This document shows, one piece after another, positions 35,963-44,627 of a DNA stretch of 63,079 bases. The stretch is taken from positions 1 through 63,079 of the forward strand of contig MKRV01000285.1 of assembly GCA_001897995.1 (NCBI GenBank), written 5' to 3'. The DNA comes from Alphaproteobacteria bacterium 65-37 (GTDB lineage: Bacteria; Pseudomonadota; Alphaproteobacteria; Reyranellales; Reyranellaceae). The translations under genes were made by a program, and so were the position numbers. The notes below the pieces were generated by a model, which saw only the letters and a program-made list of their open reading frames with translations, had not been told where the DNA came from and did no database searches. Position 1 is the first letter of the stretch; every line of letters begins with the position of its first letter.

Positions 35963-37420
35963 CTAAGCCGAGGCGGCGCCTTGCAGCGGAGAGCGAGGTG
36001 CCGTCTTGGCTATGAACTTGTCCAGCGTCGCAACCATGGTCTCCACGGCATCGCCGGCCGGCGCCTGGATGATACTGTTGGTCTGCGCGGTCAATATGCG
36101 AGGGAGTCTTTCGATCAAGACCGAGAGATGATCGCTCGCCCTTGCGAGTCCCGCACAGACCGCTTCGCCGGCAAGCTTGGCTGCGACGTATTCCGAAAGA
36201 CCGTCGACCGGCGCATCGATTGCCACGGTGGACGGGTAGAGGACAGCAAGGGGGCTTCGCCTTCGAGCCAAAGCAGCATCGATGCAACCCATGAAAGCAT
36301 CGACGTAGAACGCATGAAACTCCCGATACAAGTCGGGGGAAAATCCATGCCTGGACCGCCGGAAAATTCGCGGCGTCGCAAAGTACATCAGTGAATCCGG
36401 TGCGAACTCCTCGAATATTCTTTCGAGGTCGCGCGGATTGCGGACGTCACAGCTCACAATGTCACATTCACCGTTTCCGGCTCGGATCATCGAGGCAATT
36501 GCCACTGCCCCTTGGCGATCGGATCGATAGGTGATCACGGGGCGACCGCCACCTGCAGCCAGAACCACTGCGGCCGCTGCGCCGAGACCATTGGAGCCAC
36601 CGATGATCAAGCTCTGATGCCCGCCAAAGCTTCCTCTGCCGACCAAACCAATCGCCCGGTCGAGTCTCGGCGGTGCCACCATCCTGGGACGGAAGAACGC
36701 TTCCATGCGCGCATTGAGATGTGGAGCGACAACATCTATCTCCGTCCTGTTGAAGCGAGGATCGAACGAGGTCACCTTGTAGTGAACGCCGTCGTCGACG
36801 CCGAATGCCGGTCCAATCCAAAGAGTGGCCCCGGAAAACAGCGAATCCTGCCCCGGCCACTCCATTCCCACGACGGTCGATAGACGCATCAGGGATCTCA
36901 GGAGCGCAGGATCGCAGACCTTCGACAATCGCGGAAACAATTCGTCGGGATCGCCATCGCACACCAGGTTGAGCGCGCCTCGAACATCTGCAAAGTCGGC
37001 GGGATCACGTTGCTTTGGCTGAGCGGCCGGTGGGGTGAGCGCCTTGTCGGGTCGGATGTCCCTCTCGGGCGCACTTTCGGTGTCCGCCAAGGCTATCGTC
37101 GCAACAGTGACACCCTCCACGGTGACTTTCAGTCGCGTCTTGCCCGCCCCGGTCACGGTCTCGACCGTTGCCGCCTCGCCGGTAAAAAAGGGCTGAGGCA
37201 GCTTCAGAGAGACCGACACCGGCCTGGCAAATCGCGGACCAACGGCGTCGCAGCAAGCCTCCAGCGCAGCGAGCACCGTATGGATGCCGTGAACGATCGG
37301 CCTTCCGAAGCTCGAGCGGGCAGCGATGTCGGACGCGTAGTGGATCGGATTACGATCCCCCGAAATCCTTCCGAAAAGCTCGCTTTGTTCGGGCGAAATG
37401 ACAAAGGTGGGAGCTGGCAT
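35963..37420 (-). CDS. MaoC-like dehydratase fused to a short-chain reductase
   Basis: 485-aa fusion. Residues 1-110 are a MaoC-type hotdog with the complete hydratase motif ISGDRNPIHYASDIAA, giving catalytic Asp22 and His27. A second, degenerate hotdog-like stretch (about 150-250, VVGMEWPGQDSLFSG) follows. Residues 270-480 are an SDR: GGSNGLG (274-280), Ser397 in LYPSTVAID, and the catalytic pair Tyr411/Lys415 in SEYVAAKLAGEA. So one protein could hydrate or dehydrate and reduce an acyl group held on the neighbouring carrier protein. It starts with ATG at 37420, 16 bases past the SGNH-like stop. Confidence 0.85.
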   Translation of the reverse strand: MPAPTFVISPEQSELFGRISGDRNPIHYASDIAARSSFGRPIVHGIHTVLAALEACCDAVGPRFARPVSVSLKLPQPFFTGEAATVETVTGAGKTRLKVTVEGVTVATIALADTESAPERDIRPDKALTPPAAQPKQRDPADFADVRGALNLVCDGDPDELFPRLSKVCDPALLRSLMRLSTVVGMEWPGQDSLFSGATLWIGPAFGVDDGVHYKVTSFDPRFNRTEIDVVAPHLNARMEAFFRPRMVAPPRLDRAIGLVGRGSFGGHQSLIIGGSNGLGAAAAVVLAAGGGRPVITYRSDRQGAVAIASMIRAGNGECDIVSCDVRNPRDLERIFEEFAPDSLMYFATPRIFRRSRHGFSPDLYREFHAFYVDAFMGCIDAALARRRSPLAVLYPSTVAIDAPVDGLSEYVAAKLAGEAVCAGLARASDHLSVLIERLPRILTAQTNSIIQAPAGDAVETMVATLDKFIAKTAPRSPLQGAASA

Positions 37421-37436
37421 TCGGGCTCATCGAAGG

Positions 37437-38558
37437 TTAGCGCGATTTCTCTGACTTGAGCGACTGGCCGGGAAGTTGCATTCGTTCGATCAGCATACTG
37501 GTCCACCGACTTGCCGCCTCTGGCGTGGGGTGAGCCAAATCCCGGAAATCCTCATCGGGAACGGTTCCATCCAGTTCGACGAAATGCAACAGGGGCTGAG
37601 CACTGTTCGCAACAAGAGTCTGAAGAGCCTGACGCGCCTGCGCGTCGTATTGCGTCTCGCTCCGATGCCAGCTCGGCAGCGGCATCCCGACCAAGTAGAC
37701 GCGCATCCCCACGCTGCCTGCTTTGGCGATCAATGCCTTCAGCTTGTCGAACTGCTCCCTCTGAAGAGCCGGCTTGCCGCCCATGTAGTTCTCCAGCCAC
37801 CTGACCTCATCCCGTCTTTTCTGGCCGATGGCGAGATCCGGTGCATCCTTGGCGCTGCCCCCTTTATTCGCCGAGCTTCCCGTCACCGAAGTCGGAACGA
37901 ACAGTTGATCGAACGAATTCTTGAGAAAGTGCTCGCGGCTCTGGTCGAGCACCGTCTCGCGAAGCCTCTCCAGGAGGCGATGGTCGGTTTTCAACAAGGA
38001 GATCAGCCACGGAGGCCCGTAACGAAACACGACACTGTCTACGCTGCACCAGGCCGCACAGAAGCGACTGGCTCGCTCCAGATCCGTTATTCCCGGCAGG
38101 TTCGCCTCTTGCTCTTCGAGTGTGATGGCTTTCGACCAACGCGTCTCGTCGTCGACGAACAGCGCATAGATCACCGGCACCACGAGAATGGACTGCGAAA
38201 GAACACTTGCCGGCGTAGACTTGATGATGTGGTCCAGGACCTCATCCAGTTGCGTGATGTTGCTGCCGCCAATGGACAGGTTGTGAATTGAATACCCAGG
38301 GAGAAGCTTCTCCCAATCCGTCGGGCGATACGCTTCCTGCGATCCCGACGCCCCGATGATGAATATCGTCGGCTGTTCAGTCCGTGCCAGCTGCCCCGTT
38401 CCGAAGACAACTCTATCGGCCTGTGTCGCCCAATTTGCGCCCTTGAAGAAGGTGTCGATCGGCCATTCGCCAGGCGCTGCCGGCAGGAACCAGGCGACAA
38501 ATGCAACGATTAGCTCGACGCCCAGAAACGCGGCCAGGGCCAGGAGGATCGATCGCAT
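37437..38558 (-). CDS. SGNH/AlgX-like membrane-anchored protein
   Basis: 373-aa protein with one N-terminal membrane helix (SILLALAAFLGVELIVAFVAWFL) and a periplasmic SGNH-hydrolase-like domain. IFIIGASGSQEAY has a serine in the block I position (Ser71 or Ser73), LSIGGSN is the block II Gly, and DFRDLAHPTPEAA near the C-terminus gives the Asp-x2-His of block V. Such proteins partner MBOAT acyltransferases in glycan acylation, as AlgX/AlgJ do with AlgI, completing transfer in the periplasm. Its ATG overlaps the MBOAT stop by one base (TAATG), which supports such a partnership here. Confidence 0.8.
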   Translation of the reverse strand: MRSILLALAAFLGVELIVAFVAWFLPAAPGEWPIDTFFKGANWATQADRVVFGTGQLARTEQPTIFIIGASGSQEAYRPTDWEKLLPGYSIHNLSIGGSNITQLDEVLDHIIKSTPASVLSQSILVVPVIYALFVDDETRWSKAITLEEQEANLPGITDLERASRFCAAWCSVDSVVFRYGPPWLISLLKTDHRLLERLRETVLDQSREHFLKNSFDQLFVPTSVTGSSANKGGSAKDAPDLAIGQKRRDEVRWLENYMGGKPALQREQFDKLKALIAKAGSVGMRVYLVGMPLPSWHRSETQYDAQARQALQTLVANSAQPLLHFVELDGTVPDEDFRDLAHPTPEAASRWTSMLIERMQLPGQSLKSEKSR

Positions 38559-39958
38559 TAGAAGGCTTGATAGATGAAGTTAATTGCCATCACCGGGAAC
38601 ATTGTTCCGTAGATATGGATACACGCCACCGCCGCCCCTGCCAAGACAGGGCCGGCCCTGTATCGCTGAAGTGCGTACGAGAGCACTGGTGCTGCGGCGC
38701 GGAGCGCTCCAACGATAAGGACCAGCAGCCCGAGAACGACGAGATTTGCCGATATCAGTCCCGATAGGCCGTAACCAGACAGGAACACCCGTCCCGCCTC
38801 AGGCCAGCTCATCGAGCTCAACCAGAGTGGCATGATGCTGAAGCAAACATATGTCAGCGTCAGCGCGCCGGTGAGCCAATTGGAGATGGCCACGGGCAGA
38901 AGCTTCAAGGCGCGGCGGATATGAGAGACCGACCTCAGCAATTGATTTCCCATCGCACCGATCGCGAGCAGCAGCCCGCAGACGACGAAGTGCCAGGTTA
39001 CCCCATGCCATAGGCCGACCAGAAAGAAGGTGACGAAAAAGGCGATCGCCGCGTGCATCAGCGCAAAGCGCTTACCCGGCTGCCGGTAGGTCAAGTCGCG
39101 TATGATCGTGTTGAAAACGTAGGTCCTGAAGAAACCGGCGAGCGTCATGTGCCAGCGAGACCAGAAATCGAGATAGCTGGTCGCCAGCCACGGGCGGTTG
39201 AAATTTTCGGGCAGGCGAAAGCCGCAAAGCAAAGCGAGACCTATGACGATCTCGGTGTAGCCGACGAAATCGAAGGTCAGGTAAACGAAAAATGTCAGCT
39301 CGGCCGCACCGAGCGCCAGGGGAGACGTCGACTGCAGGGCGATCGAGCTGAGAGCGGACCAAAGGCGGCGGAACGCATCTCCGAGGACCAGGACAAAAAA
39401 TAGCCCCAGGATGATTCGCCCCAAGGCGAGATTTAGAAGACTCCAATCAAGCCGGAAATCCGCCAGCGCTCCGTATTGCTGCTTGAATTCCTGCCATCGT
39501 TGAATGGGACCCGAAATCAAGGTCGGCCAAGCGAGCAAAAAGACGAGGAAAGCCGGCAATCCAGGCGTGACGCTCGGATCCTCATGGGAATCCAGGATCA
39601 CCTGAAGGGCGCGAACAAGAATGTATGCGATGCCGATAATGACAAGGCGATCGCTGCCGATCAGTTCGCTCAGCCAAGCATTCGATCGGACGAAATAGTA
39701 CGCCACGACCAACAATACGATCGAGCCGAACAAGGCCCACGAAGTCCGCCTTAGGCGAGCCAAGTTGACCAAAAGCCAGGCAAACACACTGAAAGACAGA
39801 AGCACCGCGATCCGCAAAGGATCTGGCATTTGAAGCCATAGGAATGCGGCGCTGGCGACAGGATAGAGAACGGGCGCCCGTAGCCACCTTGGCAGTATGT
39901 TGAAAAGCCCAATTGCTATTAGCGCAAAATACGCAAACTGAACGGACGTGATGCCCAT
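38558..39958 (-). CDS. MBOAT-family membrane acyltransferase
   Basis: 466-aa integral membrane O-acyltransferase of the AlgI/DltB class, with 11-12 hydrophobic helices. The conserved segments LTFDFVGYTEIVIGLALLCGF, NFNRPWLATSYLDFWSRWHMTL and the catalytic His in FLVGLWHGVTWHF are all present. These enzymes pass an acyl group from an activated donor across or at the membrane; DltB uses a carrier protein donor directly. Here an acyl carrier protein gene lies in the same operon, so a carrier-bound donor is plausible. It is the first gene of the operon, and its promoter should lie in 39959-40111. Confidence 0.9.
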   Translation of the reverse strand: MGITSVQFAYFALIAIGLFNILPRWLRAPVLYPVASAAFLWLQMPDPLRIAVLLSFSVFAWLLVNLARLRRTSWALFGSIVLLVVAYYFVRSNAWLSELIGSDRLVIIGIAYILVRALQVILDSHEDPSVTPGLPAFLVFLLAWPTLISGPIQRWQEFKQQYGALADFRLDWSLLNLALGRIILGLFFVLVLGDAFRRLWSALSSIALQSTSPLALGAAELTFFVYLTFDFVGYTEIVIGLALLCGFRLPENFNRPWLATSYLDFWSRWHMTLAGFFRTYVFNTIIRDLTYRQPGKRFALMHAAIAFFVTFFLVGLWHGVTWHFVVCGLLLAIGAMGNQLLRSVSHIRRALKLLPVAISNWLTGALTLTYVCFSIMPLWLSSMSWPEAGRVFLSGYGLSGLISANLVVLGLLVLIVGALRAAAPVLSYALQRYRAGPVLAGAAVACIHIYGTMFPVMAINFIYQAF

Positions 39959-40111
39959 TTTTATGTTGCTCGCCCCCGGCCCCGACTCGGTCTGGATGTA
40001 TTGTTAGCGGCTGTATAGCCATTTGCACATCCTCCCGCCTGTGTTTGGCGCAGGCGAGGCGGCTCATGATCTTCGTGTCGCAACGCCTCCTTTGACGGGA
40101 CGGCGGTATGC
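39959..40111 (-). promoter_or_regulatory. Putative promoter region of the acyl-carrier operon
   Basis: The 153 bases between the TPR-like gene's stop and the MBOAT start. This is where base composition begins to shift toward AT. A short ATG frame with a GGGAGGATG ribosome-like site starts near 40019 on the minus strand but only runs over the MBOAT gene in another frame, so I do not annotate it. No clear -35/-10 pair is called. Confidence 0.35.
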
Positions 40112-42433
40112 TTACGCTCCCGGCGCGGGCCGGCGGCCGGCACGGCGCAACCGAATTGCGCCCGCCAGCATGAGCCCCGCAAGAACCACCGCAACGGCAA
40201 CGACCACCGGATGGCGGCCAACCGAGCCCGCCAGCCGATCGAACCAGCCCGTTATCTGGCGCGGCCAGAAGCTGCGCGCGGCCTCGAAATCCGGCTGCGG
40301 GCAGGTGCCGCCAAAGGCCTTCGCCCAGGGCTGGTAAGCACCGGTCGAGACATAGCGGCGGTAGATCCTGTCAGCACGCGGCTGGTCGTTGCCGTCGATG
40401 GCATAGCGCGCCGCCCAGCACAGCACCGCGGCATAGGCTTGCGAGCGCTGCGGCAGAAAATCGGCCGCAGCCGCAGCCTGATCGGAGGCAACGATGCGGT
40501 AGTGAAAGCGGATATCGGGCTTGGGGGCGCTGGCGTTGAAGCGGCTTTCCTCGTCGGGCCCGAACAGGGCCCTTTCCTTTTTGACCTTGTCCTCCTGGTC
40601 GCGGGAGACATAGTCGCCCAGCGGACTCGCCTGGCCGACGCCACCCGAATACATGCCGTCGAGGGCCGCGACATCGGGCGGGCCCTCCGTGCCCATCAGC
40701 TCCATGCCCTTTTTCCGGGCAAGTGTCGCGGCCGTGAACAGCGCCTCGGCGCGCGAGACATCCTGCCACGGCCAGCTCCACGGCCAGCCCGATCGCGCCG
40801 CCTCGAGGGCATCGCGATAGGCGCGTGCTTCCTCAGAAATCGGCCGTGCTTGCGCGCCCTCTTCGCCGGTCGTCGGACGTGGGACCTCCTGCGAGTAATA
40901 CGGCAAGGCCTCGTCCAGGCGGCCCTCGCGGACGAGACGGCGGGCGAGGAGATTGCGCAACGACTCGACCGGCGCGGTCACCAGCAGGAACTCGTCCCCC
41001 GTCGGCGGTGGCAGCTTTGAGGACGGCGGCAGGCTGTCGACGAAGGCCTTCAGCTCGTCGACGGTCAGCACCCGTTCGGCGATATAGGCGACGTCTCCCC
41101 AGTAGGTACCCGCCACGGGGAACAGCAGCCGCAGCGACTCCACGTAGCTGCCGACACTCACATTGATGACCGCGGTCTCGCCGCGCAGTCGCGTCTCGGA
41201 CGACGAATCGACCTTGGCATCGGCCGGGCTCTCGGCCGTCGCCTTGAGCGCGGCCCCCCAATCCCTGACCGCCGCAGCACGGTCGTCCCGCCGCAACGCG
41301 AGCTTGGCCCGGATCCAGAGCCCAAGCGGGCGGCTGGTCGCCTCGGTCAGCTTCTCGGCCACGTCGTAGCGGCCGGCCCGGTAGGCCAGCGCTGCCAGGC
41401 GGTCGATCTCGTCACCCGAGGCCGGTCCGGCGCGATCGAGAACGGCCTTCGCCACCGCCATGACGACCGGATCCTCCTTGCCGGGCAGCGGCTCGTCGTA
41501 GATCGACTGGCCGTCGCGTGCGACGACGTAGGCCACGAGCAGCCGCCGGACCAGCGAATCGGCAACGGCCTCGGACAGAAGTCCGTCATCGGCGATCAGC
41601 AGCGAAGCCACGTCGCGCAACGACAAAAGAGCGATATCGGACCCGCGCGCCGCCTGCTCGAGATAGAGCCGGACGGCCCGACCGATCAGCATCTTGGTAT
41701 TGTCACCCGTCTCCTCGCTCGAGTCCTGCCATGGCACGTCGAGGACGCCGGCTTGGACGAGATCGACCCTCGCCTCCTCGCCCAGGCTGGCGACGGCGAG
41801 GCCCATCGGGTCGGGGGCGCCGGCCAGCGCCTTGGCCCGTACGGACTGGAACGCCCGACGAGCCGCCGCCAGCTCGCCTTTCTGCTGATGGATCCTGCCC
41901 AGCATGTAAACCGCGGCGACCTCGCGAAGGCGCCGTTCGGCGGGCGGCAGGCGTTCGATCGCCTCGAAGTACTTCGCCGCCGCCTCCAGACGTCCGGCCC
42001 GAAATTCAACGGCACCGGCGATGTAGTCGAGGACGGGCGCCGGGAGGCCGGCACCGTCGACGAACACCGCCTTGCCGTCGTTGGCACGACGCGCGGCCTC
42101 GAGTTTGGGCAGAAGCTCATCCGGCGACAGCCTGGCCGTTGCCGGGCTCACCACCGCCCACACGCCCGACGTGGCCTCGGCGCGCTCGGCCAGCACGACC
42201 TCGGGCTCCGGGCCGCGATCATAGGGGTCGCGCACCTCGACGGCCGGCAGCTCACCTGTCGGCGGCGGGACCAACCGCTTGACCTCGAAGGCGAAGCTCA
42301 ACCCCACCGGATCGCTGACGGTCGCGGCGCGATCGTCGAACAACTGCCAGGGGAAGAACGGTCCGCAAGCCAGGGCGCCACCGACGACCGCCACGACACC
42401 GATGACGGCCCATCCCAATCTACTCGACAACAT
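40112..42433 (-). CDS. TPR-like protein, possible lipoprotein, with C-terminal membrane helix
   Basis: 773-aa protein. The first 22 residues form a signal sequence ending in ALAC, an imperfect lipobox with Cys23, followed by GPFFPWQLFD. A tetratricopeptide-like block spans about 140-240 (AAAKYFEAIERLPPAERRLREVAAVYMLGRIHQQKGELAAARRAF), with further helical repeats beyond. One hydrophobic helix near the C-terminus (VVVAVAVVLAGLMLAGAI) ends in a basic tail. GGAGAGG precedes the ATG at 42433. The gene overlaps the end of the DUF3142 gene by 14 bases, so the two products probably act together. I know no function for either. Confidence 0.75.
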   Translation of the reverse strand: MLSSRLGWAVIGVVAVVGGALACGPFFPWQLFDDRAATVSDPVGLSFAFEVKRLVPPPTGELPAVEVRDPYDRGPEPEVVLAERAEATSGVWAVVSPATARLSPDELLPKLEAARRANDGKAVFVDGAGLPAPVLDYIAGAVEFRAGRLEAAAKYFEAIERLPPAERRLREVAAVYMLGRIHQQKGELAAARRAFQSVRAKALAGAPDPMGLAVASLGEEARVDLVQAGVLDVPWQDSSEETGDNTKMLIGRAVRLYLEQAARGSDIALLSLRDVASLLIADDGLLSEAVADSLVRRLLVAYVVARDGQSIYDEPLPGKEDPVVMAVAKAVLDRAGPASGDEIDRLAALAYRAGRYDVAEKLTEATSRPLGLWIRAKLALRRDDRAAAVRDWGAALKATAESPADAKVDSSSETRLRGETAVINVSVGSYVESLRLLFPVAGTYWGDVAYIAERVLTVDELKAFVDSLPPSSKLPPPTGDEFLLVTAPVESLRNLLARRLVREGRLDEALPYYSQEVPRPTTGEEGAQARPISEEARAYRDALEAARSGWPWSWPWQDVSRAEALFTAATLARKKGMELMGTEGPPDVAALDGMYSGGVGQASPLGDYVSRDQEDKVKKERALFGPDEESRFNASAPKPDIRFHYRIVASDQAAAAADFLPQRSQAYAAVLCWAARYAIDGNDQPRADRIYRRYVSTGAYQPWAKAFGGTCPQPDFEAARSFWPRQITGWFDRLAGSVGRHPVVVAVAVVLAGLMLAGAIRLRRAGRRPAPGA

Positions 42434-43637
42434 GCAACTGCCTCTCCGGCCCGGCACACCGAGCCCATCCAATCGTGCGTCTGGTCCAAGGTTTCAATCG
42501 ACCACGTCCCGCTCCTTCCAGAACGAGGCCATCGCGGTCGTCGATCTTCTCGCTCACCAATCGGAAGCCGTTGGCGCCATCGGCCATTTTGCAGCTGGGA
42601 TCGAGCGGGATACGTCGCGGCAACCCGACATCGACGGCGCCGTCGTTGGCAAGGACGACGTTCCAAAGATCGGGCTGCCCGGAGGGGACGAGCAGCGCCT
42701 GGGCGTGTCCCGCGGTCGGCCGGCCGGCGATCACGGCGCGCCACGTCTCGAGGCTCCATGCCCGTCGATCGGTACTGACCGGCAATCGGAACCAGACGAT
42801 GCCGACCAGACCGGTGGGCGCCGAACGGTCGAGGGCCTCGAGGAACTGTCGAAGCACCGAGGGACGGGAATCGAGCAGCTCGCCGCCGCTGCCGGACAGC
42901 AGGGGCACTTCGCTTTCGACGCTGGCCAGGCCGCCGCCCGGCCGCCAGGTCACGCGGACGTCGTAGGCCGGCAATGCCACCCTGAACGGTCGCCCGACGC
43001 GCTGGCCGAACTCCCGAACCCAGCGCTCGGCCTGCTCTGGATCGAACAGGCCGCGACGCGGATCGTCGACGGCGTGCACCTGCAAGACGACTTCGCTGAG
43101 AGGGGTCACGAGCGCGCCGAGAGCCGCCGACCCCAGCCAGGTCGGCAAGGCTGTGATCGACAAGGCGACGGTCGCCGGCAGCCGCTCGCGCAAAGCAGCG
43201 AGGAACGTCGTGTAGGTCGCGAGCTTGGAAGTCGGGCAGTCATAGTCGATCTCGATACCCGCCAGGCCGGCGGGCCCGGCCGATCGCATCGCCGCAGATG
43301 CGGTCGCCACGACCTTGTCGAGCAAGGCCGGCATGCGGCCTTCGTCCAACCGGCCATCGATCCGGATCACGCCGACGACCGGCCGGCCGGCGGCGACAAG
43401 GTCGTGCCAGGGAATGGCCACCGACGTCCAGCCGCCCGAGCGATCGCCTTCGGCCAGCAGCACCCGCCAGCTGCGAACGATATCGGCCGAGCGATGGACC
43501 GCGTCGACGACCGCCGGTGTCCAGGCGCGCTGCCAGACATAGGCATCGTGCGGCAAGGGATCGCTCGTGGTTCGAATCTTCGCAGCCGATGCCGACAGTC
43601 CGATCACGCACAGCAGTAGAACTGCAAGCAGCCGCAT
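42420..43637 (-). CDS. DUF3142 domain protein
   Basis: 405-aa exported protein with a signal peptide cleaved around residue 19 (SASA). The DUF3142 core shows HDAYVWQRAWTPAVVDAV near the start, GIEIDYDCPTSKLATY with an acidic pair in a barrel-like strand, and LPTWLGS and VVLQVHAVD further on. The pattern 'GIEIDYD' recalls TIM-barrel glycoside hydrolases (GH18-like), so a glycan-active role is possible. The ATG at 43637 is chosen because a hydrophobic signal begins there; the longer open frame adds a basic, unlikely leader. It is the first gene of a pair with the TPR-like protein. Confidence 0.8.
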   Translation of the reverse strand: MRLLAVLLLCVIGLSASAAKIRTTSDPLPHDAYVWQRAWTPAVVDAVHRSADIVRSWRVLLAEGDRSGGWTSVAIPWHDLVAAGRPVVGVIRIDGRLDEGRMPALLDKVVATASAAMRSAGPAGLAGIEIDYDCPTSKLATYTTFLAALRERLPATVALSITALPTWLGSAALGALVTPLSEVVLQVHAVDDPRRGLFDPEQAERWVREFGQRVGRPFRVALPAYDVRVTWRPGGGLASVESEVPLLSGSGGELLDSRPSVLRQFLEALDRSAPTGLVGIVWFRLPVSTDRRAWSLETWRAVIAGRPTAGHAQALLVPSGQPDLWNVVLANDGAVDVGLPRRIPLDPSCKMADGANGFRLVSEKIDDRDGLVLEGAGRGRLKPWTRRTIGWARCAGPERQLHVVE

Positions 43638-43666
43638 ACCGACCCGTTGAAGGCACCCTGTCCTGT

Positions 43667-43690
43667 CGCGCCATTCTAGAGCATGGCGCG
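43667..43690. repeat. Inverted repeat in the gap before the sugar ABC operon
   Basis: CGCGCCAT (43667-43674) and ATGGCGCG (43683-43690) form a perfect 8-bp stem with a TCTAGAGC loop. It lies 3' of the ABC permease gene and upstream of the DUF3142 gene. It may terminate the ABC operon, although no T-run follows. The TCTAGAGCATG core resembles dispersed repeats seen in some alphaproteobacteria; I found no second copy here. Confidence 0.45.
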
Positions 43691-43772
43691 CCCGTCTGGA
43701 ATCGGCCGCTGTCGAATTCACAGATCGCGCTGTTTTCTCTGCCCCCGCATCTGCGCGGTGGCGGAGATACCC

Positions 43773-44627
43773 CTACCCTTTGACGGCGCCGGCCGTCAGC
43801 CCGGAGGACATGTACTTGCGGAAAGCGTAGTAGATCGCCGCCGGTGGCAGGGCATAGAGGAAGCCCGCCGTCATCAACAGCTCCCAGGGCGAATCGTCGG
43901 CCGAGAGAAAATTGCCCAACGCCACCGGCAAGGTGATGGCCGTGTCCTTCGACAGCAGCAGGAAGGCGTAGAGATACTCGTTCCAGGCCAGCAGCAGAGC
44001 GTAGGTGCCGACGGCGATCAACGACGGCACCATCAGCGGCAGGTAGATCATGCGGAAGAGCTGGAACGGCGAGGCGCCGTCGATCATTGCCGCTTCGTCG
44101 AGCTCGACCGGCAGCTTGTCGGAGGCCTGACGCAGGATCCAGATGGCATAGGGCGACGCGATGGTCGCCATCGCCAGCACCAGCGCCCAGTCGTTGTTGA
44201 GCAGCCCGTACATGCCCATGGTCTTGTACATCGGCACCGCCAGGAAGGCGGCCGGGATGAAATAGGTCAGGAGCGCCATGTTCATGACCAGACGACCGCC
44301 TTTCATGCGCAGGCGACTGATCGCAAAGGCGGCCGCCGTCGCGACGAACAGCGTGATTGCCGCCGTACCGATCGAGATGATCAGCGAATTGAACATCTGC
44401 AGCCAGAAGTGATTGAGGAAGTGGTGTTTCTGGCCGAACACGATCTCGAAGTTGCGCAGGGTCGGATTGGTCGGCCAGAGCTGGCCCGAAAAGGCCGCGT
44501 CCTTGGGCGAAATCGCGAACAGGAACATGTGGTAGATCGGGATCAGGGTCCACAGCAGGACCGGGATGCCGATCAGCAGCAGGCCCGCCTCGAGCCCGAT
44601 GTTGCGCAGGAGCTTGCGCGGGCTCAT
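43773..44627 (-). CDS. Sugar-type ABC permease (MalG/UgpE-like)
   Basis: 284-aa permease of the carbohydrate-uptake CUT1 class with six predicted helices. The EAA loop is ELDEAAMIDGASPFQLFRMIYLPLMVPSLIAV, in the normal place near residue 200. NSLIISIGTAAITLFVATAAAFAISRLR is the typical early segment. Its ATG overlaps the stop of the upstream permease gene (ATGA). It is the last gene of the three-gene operon, and no ATPase gene follows, so the energising subunit must be encoded elsewhere. Confidence 0.92.
   Translation of the reverse strand: MSPRKLLRNIGLEAGLLLIGIPVLLWTLIPIYHMFLFAISPKDAAFSGQLWPTNPTLRNFEIVFGQKHHFLNHFWLQMFNSLIISIGTAAITLFVATAAAFAISRLRMKGGRLVMNMALLTYFIPAAFLAVPMYKTMGMYGLLNNDWALVLAMATIASPYAIWILRQASDKLPVELDEAAMIDGASPFQLFRMIYLPLMVPSLIAVGTYALLLAWNEYLYAFLLLSKDTAITLPVALGNFLSADDSPWELLMTAGFLYALPPAAIYYAFRKYMSSGLTAGAVKG

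Noticed and set aside
30209..39958. Polyketide or fatty-acid synthase locus
   Set aside because: ACP, ketoreductase and dehydratase are present, but there is no ketosynthase or acyltransferase domain, while MBOAT and SGNH point to transfer rather than chain building.
40019..40067. Short leader peptide upstream of the MBOAT gene
   Set aside because: A ribosome-like site and ATG exist, but the frame runs deep into the MBOAT gene in another register and has no recognisable features.
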